64,000 bases of DNA from Chitinophaga caseinilytica (GTDB taxonomy: Bacteria; Bacteroidota; Bacteroidia; Chitinophagales; Chitinophagaceae). Below the pieces are notes generated by a model. That model did no database searches. It saw only the letters and a list, made by a program, of their open reading frames with translations, and was not told the origin of the DNA. Positions within the stretch are counted from its first letter, which is position 1. Each line of letters begins with the position of its first letter. The translations under genes and the position numbers were made by a program. Below are positions 1-9,914 of the stretch, piece by piece. Where the stretch lies: NCBI RefSeq assembly GCF_038396765.1, contig NZ_CP150096.1, positions 4,447,001 to 4,511,000 on the forward strand, given 5' to 3'.

Positions 1-1290
1 TCCCAGGTAGTGCTGTTGTTGCAAAGATCGGTAGCCGTCCAGATACGGCGGATCGTGTAGTTGCTCGTGCAACCCGTGGTCGGGCGCGTCACAACAGAAT
101 CGCGGCGGATGATGATCGCGTTGGCAGCCGTACAATTATCGGTAGCCGTCGGCATCACTGCGCCAGGGATGTTATCGCAGTTCACCGTTACGTTGGCAGG
201 GCGGGTGCCAGCCCAAACCAATGTCGGGCGGGTGGTGTCCTGCACCGTGATCAGTTGCTCCCAGGTAGTGCTGTTGTTGCAGAGATCGGTTGCCGTCCAG
301 ATACGGCGGATCGTGTATTTGCTGATGCAATCGGCAGGATCGCGGGTGATCACCGAATCGCGGCGGATTACGATCGCGTTGGCAGCCGTACAATTGTCCG
401 TAGCCGTCGGCATCACTGCGCCAGGGATATTATCACAGTTCACCGTTACGTTGGCAGGACGGGTTCCAGCCCAAACCAGTGTCGGGCGGGTAGTATCCTG
501 CACGGTAATCAGTTGCTCCCAGGTGGTGCTGTTATTGCAAAGATCGGTCGCCGTCCATATACGACGGATCGTGTATTTGCTGATGCAATCGGCAGGATTG
601 CGGGTGATCACCGAATCGCGGCGGATCACGATCGCGTTGGCAGGCGTACAATTGTCCGTAGCCGTCGGCGTCACCGCACCGGGGATATTATCACAGTTCA
701 CCGTTACATTGGCAGGACGGGTGCCAGCCCAAACCAGCGTCGGACGGGTAGTGTCCTGCACCGTGATCAGTTGCTCCCAGGTGATGCTGTTGTTGCAAAG
801 ATCGGTAGCTGTCCAGATGCGGCGGATCGTGTATTTGCTGATACAATCGGCAGGATTGCGGGTGATCACCGAATCGCGGCGGATCACGATCGCATTGGCA
901 GCCGTACAATTGTCGGTAGCCGTCGGCATCACCGCGCCAGGGATGTTATCGCAGTTCACGGTTACGTTGGCAGGACGCGTTCCAGCCCAAACCAATGTCG
1001 GGCGGGTAGTGTCCTGTACCGTGATGAGTTGTGTATGGGTGGAAGCGTTACCGCAAAGGTCAGTCACCGTCCAGTTGCGGCGGATCGTGTATTTACTGAT
1101 GCAATCGGCAGGATTGCGGGTGATCACGGAATCACGTTTGATCGTGATCGCATTCGCAGCAGCGCAGTTGTCGGTAGCAGTGGGGTTGATCGCTCCGGGG
1201 ATGTTGTCACAATTCACCGTCACGTCTGCAGGCGCAGCACCACTCCAGATGATCGTCGGCGGAACATTGTCCACCACCCTCACGATCTGG
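1..1290 (-). repeat. Tandem 258-bp (86-residue) HYR-type repeats
   Basis: The same segment recurs at 1, 259, 517 and 775 with an exact 258-base period, and in diverged form at 1033 and 1291. The first four units are nearly identical at DNA level. Each encodes one HYR-like module with the landmarks IRRIWTATDLCNNS, QDTTRPTLVWAG and ATDNC. The array continues past the left edge, so the copy number is unknown. Confidence 0.95.
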
Positions 1291-4200
1291 ATCCTTTCCG
1301 ATTTGTTGCCGCAGGCGTCGGTCGCCGTCCAGGTACGTTTCAGCCAGTAAGTGTTCTGGCAGGAGTTGGCCACCCCGGTCCTGATGGTATCCTGGGTATA
1401 ATCCAGTCTTACGGTCACCCCGGCAGGCAGACAGTTGTCGGTCACCGTGGGCGTCACCGCAGCAGGAATGGCGTTACAGCTTGCATTCAGCGTATCAGCC
1501 AATCCAGGGCTCCACGTCATGGTGGGTTTCGATGTATCCACCACCGTGATCCGCTGGGTATGAATCGCTTCGTTATTACAATTGTCTTTCGCCGTCCAGG
1601 TGCGGATCAGCACATAATTATTCACGCAGGTACCGGTAAACGATGCGTCACGAACGGTATTCACCGTCACGGTCACCGCCGCGTCTGCCGTACAATTATC
1701 CGTTGCGGATGCCGTGATGGCCGCCGGGATCGCCGAGCAGCTCACCGTCGTATCCACAGGGGCGCGGCCGCCGGGGAATTGCAGCACCGGCTTCTTCGTA
1801 TCCGTCACCGTGATGGTCTGGGAAGTGGTCACTTTCAATCCGCAAGGGTCTTCGGCCGTCCAGGTACGGGTGATGGTCATGCCGCAGGTGTTGTTCACCG
1901 TAACATCGGCATGCGTGATGGTAAGCGTCAGTCCCAGCGGATGCTGGAACGTAGGTGTGCCGAACAGTGTCGTATAATCGAACGTTTTGTCGCACTCGCG
2001 GTTAATATTCGCCGGAGTGGTCACGACTGTCGGAGGATTGGTGCTCACGGTGATTTTAACAGGAGCAGAGGTATCCGTACACGCGCCGGATTTCACGATC
2101 CTGCGGAACCAGGTCGTCACAGTAAGCGCGCCGGGCTGATAATACTCGCCCGTAGCGCCGGGAATGATCGCATAGCCGGCCGTTGCGCTCGTGGTGCTCG
2201 AAAGCCAGCTATACGTGAAGGTACCCGTGCCGCTTGACGGGTGGCCGACGTCATAAATCTGCGCAGGCACTGTATTCGGACAGATGATCTGATCGTCGCG
2301 GATAATATTTTGATTGATTTCGTTGAGATTCGTCAGGATGACCGTGTCAGACACAACCGCGCAGTCGCCGTTCGTAATCGTCCATACGAGCGTGGCGGAA
2401 GTCCCTACAAATACCCGTGCCGTGCTGGTCGGACTGTGGATATCGGAGAACACCACAGAAGCAGGGTTCGCCGTCCATGTGCCTACGGCTCCTGCAACAC
2501 TGGGAGCGCTCGCCGCCAGCTGGAAGAGCTCTTCGTTACATTTTTCCTGGTCGGGGCCGGCATTCGGTTTGGCCGGTTGTTGCGCCACGGTCACCGTAGT
2601 GCTCACGCAGGCAGAGTTGCCGCATGTTGTACTGCCGATAGCGCGAACGGAATACGTAGTGGTAGCAGTGGGGGAGACGTTGATGGAAGTCACGTTCCGC
2701 CCGATCTCCACGCCCGTAGCGCAATCGCCGCGGTACCATACCCATTCCGAGTTGGAGCCGATCGTTCCGCTGGCAATGCTCAGCGTCACGGTTTCGCCCA
2801 CACAGATGTTGCCGTCGGTTACACCGATGGTCGGTGTGGTCGAGGGCGTATTCAGCACCACGTCGAATTCTTTCGCATCGAAGCAGGTATCATTGGTGCT
2901 GCCTACCGGTTTGCGGACCGTCATGCGGAAGCGATACGTTCCCGCTGCAGCGGCGCCCGGATAGGTTACCGTGATGGTACCGCCGGTGGTGCTGGGCAGG
3001 GGCATATCTTTAATATCCACGAAGCCCGGCATTTTGGGCGCAATCGCCTCGAGGTCGTACCGGGAAGGTGCGTTCGTTGCCGTGTAAGTCAGCGGGAAGG
3101 TGAACGGTGTGGCCTTGCAGACGTCGATGGCCGAGGGGATCGTTACCGTCGGACCATTGAAGTACCGCAGCGTTACGGTGATGGTCACCGCAGGACAGGT
3201 TTTCGCATTGCCGTTACGTTTACGTACCACCCAGTTCACGGTGCCGGAAGTGCCCGCAGCGCCGGTGTAGGTAATCACCGCGTTGGGGTTATTTACTTCG
3301 CTGGCCGGAATGGTAAATGGTGCCGGCAGCATGTCGGGCTCCCAGGTTCCGATCAGCGATGTATCGGTAAGGGGTTGCGCCGTCATGGTAAACGTGCGGG
3401 AACATTGCGACATATCCGTCTCCGTTACCGACGCCGTAGGCCTGGAATACGTGATAAATTCCTTCTCCGAAACGGTTTTACAATCGGCCAGGTTGGAAGA
3501 TATCGTCAACCGTACGCGCACGGGCACGTTCGGCGGCATATTGATAAGGTCGCGCTCGTTGGGGGCTGCTGCAGGAATGGTAAGACTGGCCCCGTTCGCG
3601 GCACCTACGATTTCCCAGGTAACCGTATACGGCGTTTTGCCGGCGGGAGTACCACCGGTGTTGCGTAAACGGTAAGTGGTGGTAACCGGATCGGTACACT
3701 GCGCGCTCACGTTCTGGATGTTGGCCACGGGGTTCTTTACCGACGTGATCTTGATCGTATCCGTCCGTAAACACTGCCCGTTCCGCACTTCAAGGTACGG
3801 CTTGATGGAATCGCCGTCCAGGGAGGCGCTGTTACGTTGATAGTTTGCGTGGTGGAAGTGCTCGGCATCCAGCGAAGCTTGTATCCGGCATTGGCCGCAC
3901 CAGCATTCAACGTTACCGGCGATCCTGCGCAGACAACCGTGTCCGGCCCCAGGTTCACCACCGGCGGCTCGTCCACATATATCGTTACGGTGTCGCGCCG
4001 CGTACAATAACGCGGTACGCTGCCCACCATACCAAAATAGGCCGTACCTGCCACGATGTAGGTGGAAGTTACGTCCGGCTGGATGAGGATCTTGTCTTTC
4101 GGCTGTGGGCCCGACGGCCAGGGCATAATATAATTGCCCGTGAAATCGAACTGCTCGTAACCGTTAGGGTTGGCAGACGATTCCAGCGGCACTGCCGTCA

Positions 4201-5710
4201 ATATGAGCGATTCGCCTTTACATAGCGAATCCTTTGGCACTACGATATCCGGTAGTGGTATCACACCGATCAGTACCGGGCTCGATGGCGTATAACATTG
4301 CGTTCCCGGCGTAACGTTCCCACTTTCGATTACCATCAACCGGTAATAAAAATCCACGTTCGGCTCTGTAAGCAATCCTTCGGGAATAGTGAGCACCGGC
4401 GTGCTGATACCGGTATAACCGGAAGCAGCGGTGATGGGCGTCCATGTGCCGGTGAGGCCGCGGCGCATTTCCCATTGGTAAATAGGATTATCGAAGTAGT
4501 CTATCGGGTCGATGGTGGCTTTAACGGTCAGGCCAGCACCCGGACAGATATAATCCGAAGTGCCCACACCATCGATATAGGTAAAGATCTTGGGCGCGCA
4601 GAATTCGAAATTGATGTCGTCCACCGCAATGTCGTTACCGCAACCGCCGTCGTTGTCATTCTTGATTTCCACCGTTACGTCTTTCACGCCAGGTGGCAAG
4701 GTAACGGTACCACCGAACTGCTGCCAGCCGGTGAGGCGCTGATCGCCGGCGTCGAGGCGGCGAAGGTCCATAGAAACATCCCCCGTATAAAACTGGCCGA
4801 TGATCGCGTTGGTGGCCTTGTTCCTGATGATGAAGGTAACACCTGCATACTGGTACGTGCCCCCGTATCCCGCACAGGTACTTGTAAGCACCTGGTGGGA
4901 GTTGAGGTTGATGAACCATGCCGAGAAATTGTATTTCGCGCCGGGACAAAGATCATTTACTTCTCTTTTATAGAACGTCTTCGGCTGTTCGGAGGAGTTC
5001 GCAATTAGCATACCGCCCAATCCGTTGTTGGTATGGTCGTCCACATTATCCCATTCCGGGCGGCCGCCGCGTATCGCATTATAATATACGGTATACCAAT
5101 CGTCGGCCAAAGGCCAGTTGTTGCTGGTGTTACCGGCTACATACGGATTGGAATTGTAGTTATAGTCGATCGTTCCGGAAGTAACGGGCCGGCGGGGACC
5201 GCCTGCTGTAAACGTCCCGAAATCTTCTTTGAAGTTCGTATTAGGCGCAAAGTCGCCGAGGCACTTGGTGATGGGGCAGTCGGAAACGGAGATGGTCTGC
5301 TCTACTTCCCGTACATAATTGGTTCCACTATATCTTCTATATAATGTTGCCCGGATCGTATAGGTGCCCACCTCTTTCATGTCGAGCAGGATGGATTGCC
5401 CGGGATTGATCGTTCTGGAACCGTAAGTAACCTGGCTGTTTACCCATAAAATCGGACTGGGCCTTCCCATGGAGGCCCGGTACACGAAAACCGAGCCGGA
5501 GGGGTGCGTGATTGTCCATTTTACGCTGTCCGTGCTGCGTGTACCTCTGAAGAATACGTGGATGGCCGCGTATTTGTCCAGGCAAACGTCCTCAGGAGCG
5601 TTCATCCAGGCGTCGAACTCGTCGTTAAAGACCCTTGGCAGGCTGGTTTGGGCCTGTGTCATCCCGGCGGCGGACAGTAATATAGATAGTAGTAGTAAAA
5701 TTCGTCTCAT
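1..5710 (-). CDS. Giant secreted HYR/Ig-repeat surface protein (N-terminal part, frameshifted, truncated by window edge)
   Basis: Translation starts at an ATG at 5710; a TTG at 5722 is also in frame. The start MRRILLLLSILLSAAG followed by TQAQ is a type I signal peptide. Residues about 130-360 form a jelly-roll-like region with an NDNDGGCGNDIAVDDINF motif typical of Bacteroidetes secreted proteins, followed by Ig/PKD-like domains and then HYR-like domains (xWTATDxCxN ... TDNC). At about 3827-3832 the frame changes by one missing base: the upstream frame ends at 3737, while the shifted frame (from ASLDGDS) stays open all the way to position 1. I checked that shifted frame at 3617, 3032, 2249 and 263 and it is constant. 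The family is usually exported by the type IX system and ends in a gliding-type C-terminal domain, which would lie outside the window. Adhesin or motility role is inference. Long plus-strand ORFs over this gene are shadows. Confidence 0.8.
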
Positions 5711-6164
5711 TGTCGCAAACAATTTTGTGAATGAAATACCGATTCCCCGGCTAATGAGCAGGGGAGCGGAGGTTGTCAGAACCGGAAGGCCGGTAAGACG
5801 ACTTGATAATTTGTTTGAAACAATGCGGGACGATGGGTCCGGCGCTGGTTTTCATAGGCGTACAGGATCGATTTCATAGGCTTCGGTTAAAATTCAGTCA
5901 ATACCGATATGGACAAATTTTAGAAATTCTGAATTTAAAATTAATCATAATATGGTTATATCCAAAAATATAAATTTACCGGTACGCGTTAAAATTGCAG
6001 TTAAGTATGGTTAATAGAGTATTGGCGGGTTGACTTTCAAATGATTATTGAAGTGGAAAAAATGTTAACTTTTTTTCTGTGTACCGGCAATATTTTATTT
6101 TTTTATGCTGTTTGCGCTATTTGTAAAATAAATAACTACCTTTGCAGACCAAATTCGTAGTAAG
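5711..6164. other. Intergenic region between divergent surface-protein and ribosomal-protein genes
   Basis: About 450 bases, AT-rich in its right half. I see no credible ORF or RNA structure. It holds the rpmI promoter near its right end and must also contain the promoter of the minus-strand surface-protein gene, for which I could not pick a convincing box. Confidence 0.6.
6111..6144 (+). promoter_or_regulatory. Bacteroidetes-type promoter for rpmI-rplT
   Basis: A -33 TTTG at 6111-6114 and a -7 TACCTTTG (TAnnTTTG) at 6137-6144 are separated by 22 bases and lie about 20 bases before the rpmI ATG. Confidence 0.7.
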
Positions 6165-6362
6165 ATGCCTAAAGTAAAGACTCATAGCCGTGCGAAGAAG
6201 ACGTTTACGGTGACCGGCAGCGGAGCGATCAAACGTCCGAAAGCATACAAAAGTCACCTGTTGACCAAAAAGTCAAACAAAAGGAAACGTTCTCTCAGAG
6301 GAAGTAGCCTGGTAGCAGATGCCAATCTGAACCTGGTAAAGCGTATGCTCGTACTTCGCTAA
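6165..6362 (+). CDS. rpmI: 50S ribosomal protein bL35
   Basis: The 65-residue product starts MPKVKTHSRAKKTF and has the family pattern of a short, very basic protein (KRPKAYKSHLLTKKSNKRKR) of normal length. It is a structural protein of the large ribosomal subunit. The next gene, rplT, follows after 39 bases, and the two are presumably cotranscribed from the promoter just upstream. In many Bacteroidetes thrS and infC precede this pair; here the upstream neighbour is an unrelated surface-protein gene on the other strand, so the pair stands alone. Confidence 0.97.
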   Translation: MPKVKTHSRAKKTFTVTGSGAIKRPKAYKSHLLTKKSNKRKRSLRGSSLVADANLNLVKRMLVLR

Positions 6363-6401
6363 CTCATTAATTTTCGTTAAACAAGTTTTAAAAAGCATAA
6401 C

Positions 6402-6746
6402 ATGCCTCGTTCCGTAAACGCAGTTGCGTCCAGAGCCAGAAGAAAGAAGATCCTGAAGCAAGCCAAAGGATTCTACGGTAAACGTAAAAACGTATATACC
6501 GTAGCCAAAAACGTACTGGAGAAAGGGCTCACATATAGCTACGTAGGTCGCAAACTGAAGAAAAGAGAATACCGGACGCTGTGGATCGCGCGTATCAACG
6601 CCGCCGCCCGTGCCGAAGGAATGACCTACTCTCAGCTCATTCACAGACTGACCGAAAAGAATATTGGTCTCAACCGTAAAGTTCTGGCTGACCTCGCCAT
6701 GAACGAACCTGAGACTTTTAAATCTCTCGTAGCTTCTGTAAAATAA
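6402..6746 (+). CDS. rplT: 50S ribosomal protein bL20
   Basis: The 114-residue basic product starts [19 protein letters not shown] and contains the conserved [17 protein letters not shown] and [11 protein letters not shown] segments of bL20. It binds 23S rRNA early in large-subunit assembly and in several bacteria autoregulates its own operon. Length is normal. It is the second gene of the rpmI-rplT unit and is followed closely by a strong hairpin terminator. No recognisable L20-leader structure was worked out upstream of rpmI. Confidence 0.97.
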   Translation: MPRSVNAVASRARRKKILKQAKGFYGKRKNVYTVAKNVLEKGLTYSYVGRKLKKREYRTLWIARINAAARAEGMTYSQLIHRLTEKNIGLNRKVLADLAMNEPETFKSLVASVK

Positions 6747-6770
6747 GTCGATTCAACATCGCTATAAATC

Positions 6771-6797
6771 AACCGGTTACAATGTGACCGGTTTTTT
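6771..6797 (+). terminator. Intrinsic terminator of rpmI-rplT
   Basis: A ten-pair stem (AACCGGTTAC / GTGACCGGTT, one G-U) with loop AAT is followed by seven T residues. Confidence 0.9.
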
Positions 6798-7056
6798 TAT
6801 GCCCCTGACTTTCCCATTCCCAGTCCTCCCATAACCCGTTATCAACCCACTTCCAACCTATCTTTCAAAACTCATCGTCCACGCTTTCCGTAGACGGCGG
6901 CAAAAATACACCCTTTCGTCGTATTCGGGCCAACTAAATAGACAGGCCACCTCCTGCGAAAGCTTTCTGTAGTTCTTAAATTGCCATCAACATCAATTTC
7001 TTCAGCAGAACTTCACCTGGAGAAGCCATAGCCAGCAATCTTCCTGTAAATCAAGT

Positions 7057-7194
7057 CGCCTTTCCTGATGTGGGTAACTATATATCCTTGAAAAACACAA
7101 ATCGGTTACCATGGTAACCGATCATATCATTTTTAATCCTGTGACAACTCATCAATTCAATTTTCAAGAAAAACCTGTCATCCCCTAAACACAA
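7057..7194 (-). repeat. Duplicated ispE tail/terminator unit (distal copy)
   Basis: It begins (plus strand) CGCCTTTCCTGATG, contains the segment AAAAACACAAATCGGTTACC, and ends TCATCCCCTAAACACAA. The same order of landmarks recurs at 7221-7342, where the last landmark is the actual 3' end of ispE. The spacing between landmarks differs slightly, so the copies have diverged. Confidence 0.8.
7101..7122 (-). terminator. Perfect palindromic hairpin, second ispE terminator
   Basis: ATCGGTTACC-AT-GGTAACCGAT is followed on the minus strand by TTGTGTTTTTC. It lies in the distal duplicate unit, about 200 bases past the ispE stop. Confidence 0.75.
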
Positions 7195-7220
7195 GCCGAA
7201 AATCCTCCCGCAGCTCCAGC

Positions 7221-7342
7221 CGCCTTTCCTGATGCCGGAAAAAACAACGCACCCTGCAAAAACACAAATCGGTTACCATTGGTAACCGATCGCATCTATA
7301 ATAACCTTGCAACAATTCCAACCCATCATCCCCTAAACACAA
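7221..7342 (-). repeat. Duplicated ispE tail/terminator unit (proximal copy)
   Basis: This is the counterpart of 7057-7194. Its right end overlaps the last codons and stop of ispE, which shows that the duplication captured the gene's 3' end. Confidence 0.8.
7268..7290 (-). terminator. Intrinsic terminator of ispE
   Basis: Ten-pair stem ATCGGTTACC / GGTAACCGAT with a three-base loop is followed on the minus strand by TTGTGTTTTTG, about 35 bases after the ispE stop. Confidence 0.85.
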
Positions 7343-8132
7343 AATACCCTTCCTTCCACTTCAGGTCCGGCACTTTCCCCACTTCAAAAATCCCGTACAC
7401 CGCCGATCCACTGCCGCTCATACTCGCATAAACCGCCCCTGTGTCGTACATCCGGTCGCGTATCGCAGCGATCTCCGAATGTTTCGTAAATACCGGCGCC
7501 TCAAAATCATTCGTCAAACGCCCTTTCCAGCTTCTTACGTCTTTCCAGTCAATGGCCGACAACGGCACCTCCGGCGCACCCGGCCGCAATTGCCCGAACG
7601 CCCAACCCGTGTTCACATGGATACCAGGATGCACCAGCAAAAACGAGTACCTGGAAAGGTCTACGGGGAAAGACGAAAGGATCTCGCCGCGCCCCTGGCC
7701 CAGGCTCGCCTGGTTGCGGATGAAAAACGGGCAGTCGCTCCCCAGCTGCGCGGCATAACCCATCAGCCGGGCCTCGTCCAGCCCCAGATTGTATTTCGTA
7801 TTCAGTAAAGCGAGGGTAAATGCGCCATCTGCCGATCCGCCGCCCAAACCCGCGCCGGTAGGGATCACCTTGTGCAAATGGATATGCACGGCGGGCAATT
7901 CAGGAAAATCGGCCTTCAGCAACTGGTAAGCCCGCATGCAAAGGTTATCCGCCGCATCGCCGGGAATGGCAATTCCCGATTGACTGAAAGCCAGTGCAGG
8001 CGCGGTTATCACTTCCAGCGCATCGCGGACGGGCAGGGGATAGAAGACGGTTTCCAGGTCATGAAAACCATCGTCCCGCTTCCGCAGGATGTGCAGGCCC
8101 AGGTTGATCTTGCAATTGGGAAAAACGATCAC
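7326..8132 (-). CDS. ispE: 4-diphosphocytidyl-2-C-methyl-D-erythritol kinase
   Basis: This cytoplasmic GHMP-family kinase phosphorylates CDP-methylerythritol in the non-mevalonate (MEP) isoprenoid pathway. The 268-residue product has the family start FPNCKINLGLHIL, the glycine-rich ATP loop PTGAGLGGGSADGA at residues 91-104, and GSDCPFF around residues 132-137 with the catalytic-type Asp. The start is a GTG at 8132, which gives the expected N-terminus. It lies 6 bases after the stop of the DUF151 gene, so the two are probably one transcript. Two similar terminators follow. Confidence 0.95.
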   Translation of the reverse strand: MIVFPNCKINLGLHILRKRDDGFHDLETVFYPLPVRDALEVITAPALAFSQSGIAIPGDAADNLCMRAYQLLKADFPELPAVHIHLHKVIPTGAGLGGGSADGAFTLALLNTKYNLGLDEARLMGYAAQLGSDCPFFIRNQASLGQGRGEILSSFPVDLSRYSFLLVHPGIHVNTGWAFGQLRPGAPEVPLSAIDWKDVRSWKGRLTNDFEAPVFTKHSEIAAIRDRMYDTGAVYASMSGSGSAVYGIFEVGKVPDLKWKEGYFVFRG

Positions 8133-8138
8133 TTCCGG

Positions 8139-8738
8139 TTATTTGCTTTTACGGCTGTTGATCTCGTCGCGGATGGCGATGGCGCGGATGTAGTCTTCCT
8201 GCTCCAAAACCTCCTGCAGCAGCGTGTTCAGCTCGTCGAGGTTCAGGGCTTTCAGATCGTCTTCTGCGCCTTTTTCATGCTCAGAAATGGAGGGCGTGCC
8301 GGTCGCCTTGGTAGTCTTCTTACCGGGGTCGTCCAGTAAAATACCGGCGCTGTTGAGGATGTTCTCGTATGTGTAGATCGGGCAGCCGAATCGCACGGCC
8401 AGGGCCAAAGCGTCGGAAGTCCGCGAATCGATCTCGATAGTATCGTCGTTATTGGAGCAAACCAGCTTTGAGTAAAAAATACCTTCCTGGAGATTGCTGA
8501 TCACCACTTCATGCAGCTCAACATTAAACGCATTCATGAAGTTTTTCATAAGATCATGGGTCAACGGGCGGCTGGGTTGCATCTTTTCCAACGCCACCGC
8601 AATAGCTTGCGCTTCAAACCCTCCGATTACGATGGGAAGCCTTCTCAATCCGTTCACTTCTCCAAGTACAACGGCATAAGAATGGGTTTGTGTTATACTG
8701 TGCGACAGTGCGACTATTTCCAATTCTATTTTTCTCAT
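8139..8738 (-). CDS. Bifunctional nuclease-family protein (DUF151) with C-terminal UvrB/UvrC motif
   Basis: The 199-residue protein has an N-terminal DUF151 domain (about residues 1-135; LGEVNGLRRLPIVIGGFEAQ and SRTSDALALAVRFGCPIY are hallmark stretches) and ends in a short UvrB/UvrC-type helical motif (about 165-199, LEQEDYIRAIAIRDEINSRK). DUF151 members include proteins reported to have nuclease activity; the biological role in Bacteroidetes is not settled. The linker between the domains is low-complexity (KKTTKATGT). It is transcribed just ahead of ispE with a 6-base gap. Confidence 0.88.
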   Translation of the reverse strand: MRKIELEIVALSHSITQTHSYAVVLGEVNGLRRLPIVIGGFEAQAIAVALEKMQPSRPLTHDLMKNFMNAFNVELHEVVISNLQEGIFYSKLVCSNNDDTIEIDSRTSDALALAVRFGCPIYTYENILNSAGILLDDPGKKTTKATGTPSISEHEKGAEDDLKALNLDELNTLLQEVLEQEDYIRAIAIRDEINSRKSK

Positions 8739-8810
8739 ACGGTCATTATGCGTAAGCGCTCACAATTAAACGTGTATAAGACGTGAAGTTAGAAAAATAT
8801 TCGATATAGA

Positions 8811-8887
8811 AAAAGCGTGACTGCCGCTGTTCGCGCAGGAAGCCGGTTTTATTTTCCGGCTGCGGCTGTACGAACGGGCGGCAGTCA
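8811..8887 (-). terminator. Long hairpin terminator after etfA
   Basis: Outer arms TGACTGCCGC (8818-8827) and GCGGCAGTCA (8878-8887) enclose further pairings (GTTCG/CGAAC, AGCCGG/CCGGCT). The minus-strand tail is CGCTTTTTC. It terminates the etfB-etfA transcript. Confidence 0.85.
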
Positions 8888-8898
8888 GCACATTATCA

Positions 8899-9870
8899 TT
8901 AATTCCCTTTATATTTCTTTACAGCTTCGGTCAGCTTCGGCACCACATCGAAGGCATCTCCCACGATCCCATAATCGGCCGCCTTGAAGAACGGCGCTTC
9001 GGGGTCTTTGTTGATCACGACGATGGTTTTGCTACCGTTCACGCCCGCCAGGTGCTGGATGGCGCCGGAAATGCCGATGGCGATGTAGAGGTTGGGGCGC
9101 ACGGTAAAACCGGTCTGGCCCACGTGCTCATGATGCGGCCTCCAGCCGGCGTCGGCCACCGGGCGGCTGCACGCGGTAGCCGCGCCCAGCGCATGCGCGA
9201 GATCTTCCACGATCCCCCAGTGCTCGGGGCCTTTGAGGCCACGGCCGCCGCTCACCACGATCTCGGCCTCCGTCAACGGCACTTCGCCGCTCACGGTTTC
9301 CACTTTCAGCGTTTTGATCCGGAAATCCGCATCGCTCAAACCCGCCGCAAACGCCTCCACGGAAGCACTGCCGCTGCCGGGGCTCAACGAAAAGGTATTG
9401 GGCATCACGGACACGATTTTCTTTTCGGTAGTAATATTCACGTTCGCGAACGCCTTCCCGGAAAACACGTTTTTCTTCACCACGAAACCTGCCGAAGTAT
9501 CCGGCATACCGATGGCGCCCGCCACGAAGCCAGCTTTCAGTTTGGCCGACAGCTGCGGCGCGATGGAACGGCCCGCGAAGTTGTGCGAAAACACGATCAC
9601 CGACCCGTTTTCCTTTGCTACGGCTTCCGCCATTAACTTAGTTACTGCGCCGGATTCCGGCTCGTTGAGCCGCGCATCCGCCACATGCAATACTTTCGAC
9701 GCGCCGTACTGGCCCAGCGCCGCGAGCTCCGCATTGTCGATTTCCCCAACGGCTACCGCAATGGCCGGAACGCCCAGCTGCTGCGCGATTTGGGCGCCGT
9801 ACTGCACGGCTTCGTTCGCTGATTTCTTAACTTTTCCCTGGAATTGATCGGCAAATATGATGACTGACAT
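8899..9870 (-). CDS. etfA: Electron transfer flavoprotein subunit alpha
   Basis: The 323-residue protein is the FAD-carrying alpha subunit of ETF, which accepts electrons from acyl-CoA dehydrogenases and passes them toward the quinone pool. The C-terminal FAD domain is clear: [12 protein letters not shown], then [19 protein letters not shown] and [11 protein letters not shown], then [20 protein letters not shown]. Length is typical. The start is an ATG at 9870. It follows etfB with a gap of about 44 bases on the same strand. No ETF:quinone oxidoreductase or acyl-CoA dehydrogenase is nearby in the window. Confidence 0.96.
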   Translation of the reverse strand: MSVIIFADQFQGKVKKSANEAVQYGAQIAQQLGVPAIAVAVGEIDNAELAALGQYGASKVLHVADARLNEPESGAVTKLMAEAVAKENGSVIVFSHNFAGRSIAPQLSAKLKAGFVAGAIGMPDTSAGFVVKKNVFSGKAFANVNITTEKKIVSVMPNTFSLSPGSGSASVEAFAAGLSDADFRIKTLKVETVSGEVPLTEAEIVVSGGRGLKGPEHWGIVEDLAHALGAATACSRPVADAGWRPHHEHVGQTGFTVRPNLYIAIGISGAIQHLAGVNGSKTIVVINKDPEAPFFKAADYGIVGDAFDVVPKLTEAVKKYKGN

Positions 9871-9914
9871 TTTCTTCTTTTTTGTTGGTAATGAATTGAT
9901 GGAAAGGGTAGGCC

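Larger units (their letters stand above)
6798..7325. other. Long intergenic region between rplT and ispE
   Basis: About 530 bases with no credible ORF. The right half contains a tandem duplication of the ispE 3' end plus its terminator (see repeats). In 6800-7050 I see only low-complexity CT-rich sequence. Confidence 0.6.

Noticed and set aside
1..1290. CRISPR array
   Set aside because: The repeats are 258 bases, coding, in register with an 86-residue protein domain and without unique spacers.
61..3668. Long plus-strand ORFs (61-1350, 255-2237, 2241-3668) opposite the giant surface protein
   Set aside because: They are antisense to a minus-strand frame with clear signal peptide, Ig and HYR homology. 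Their sequences are repeat-driven, Arg/His/Val-rich and match no family; GC-rich repeats lower stop frequency.
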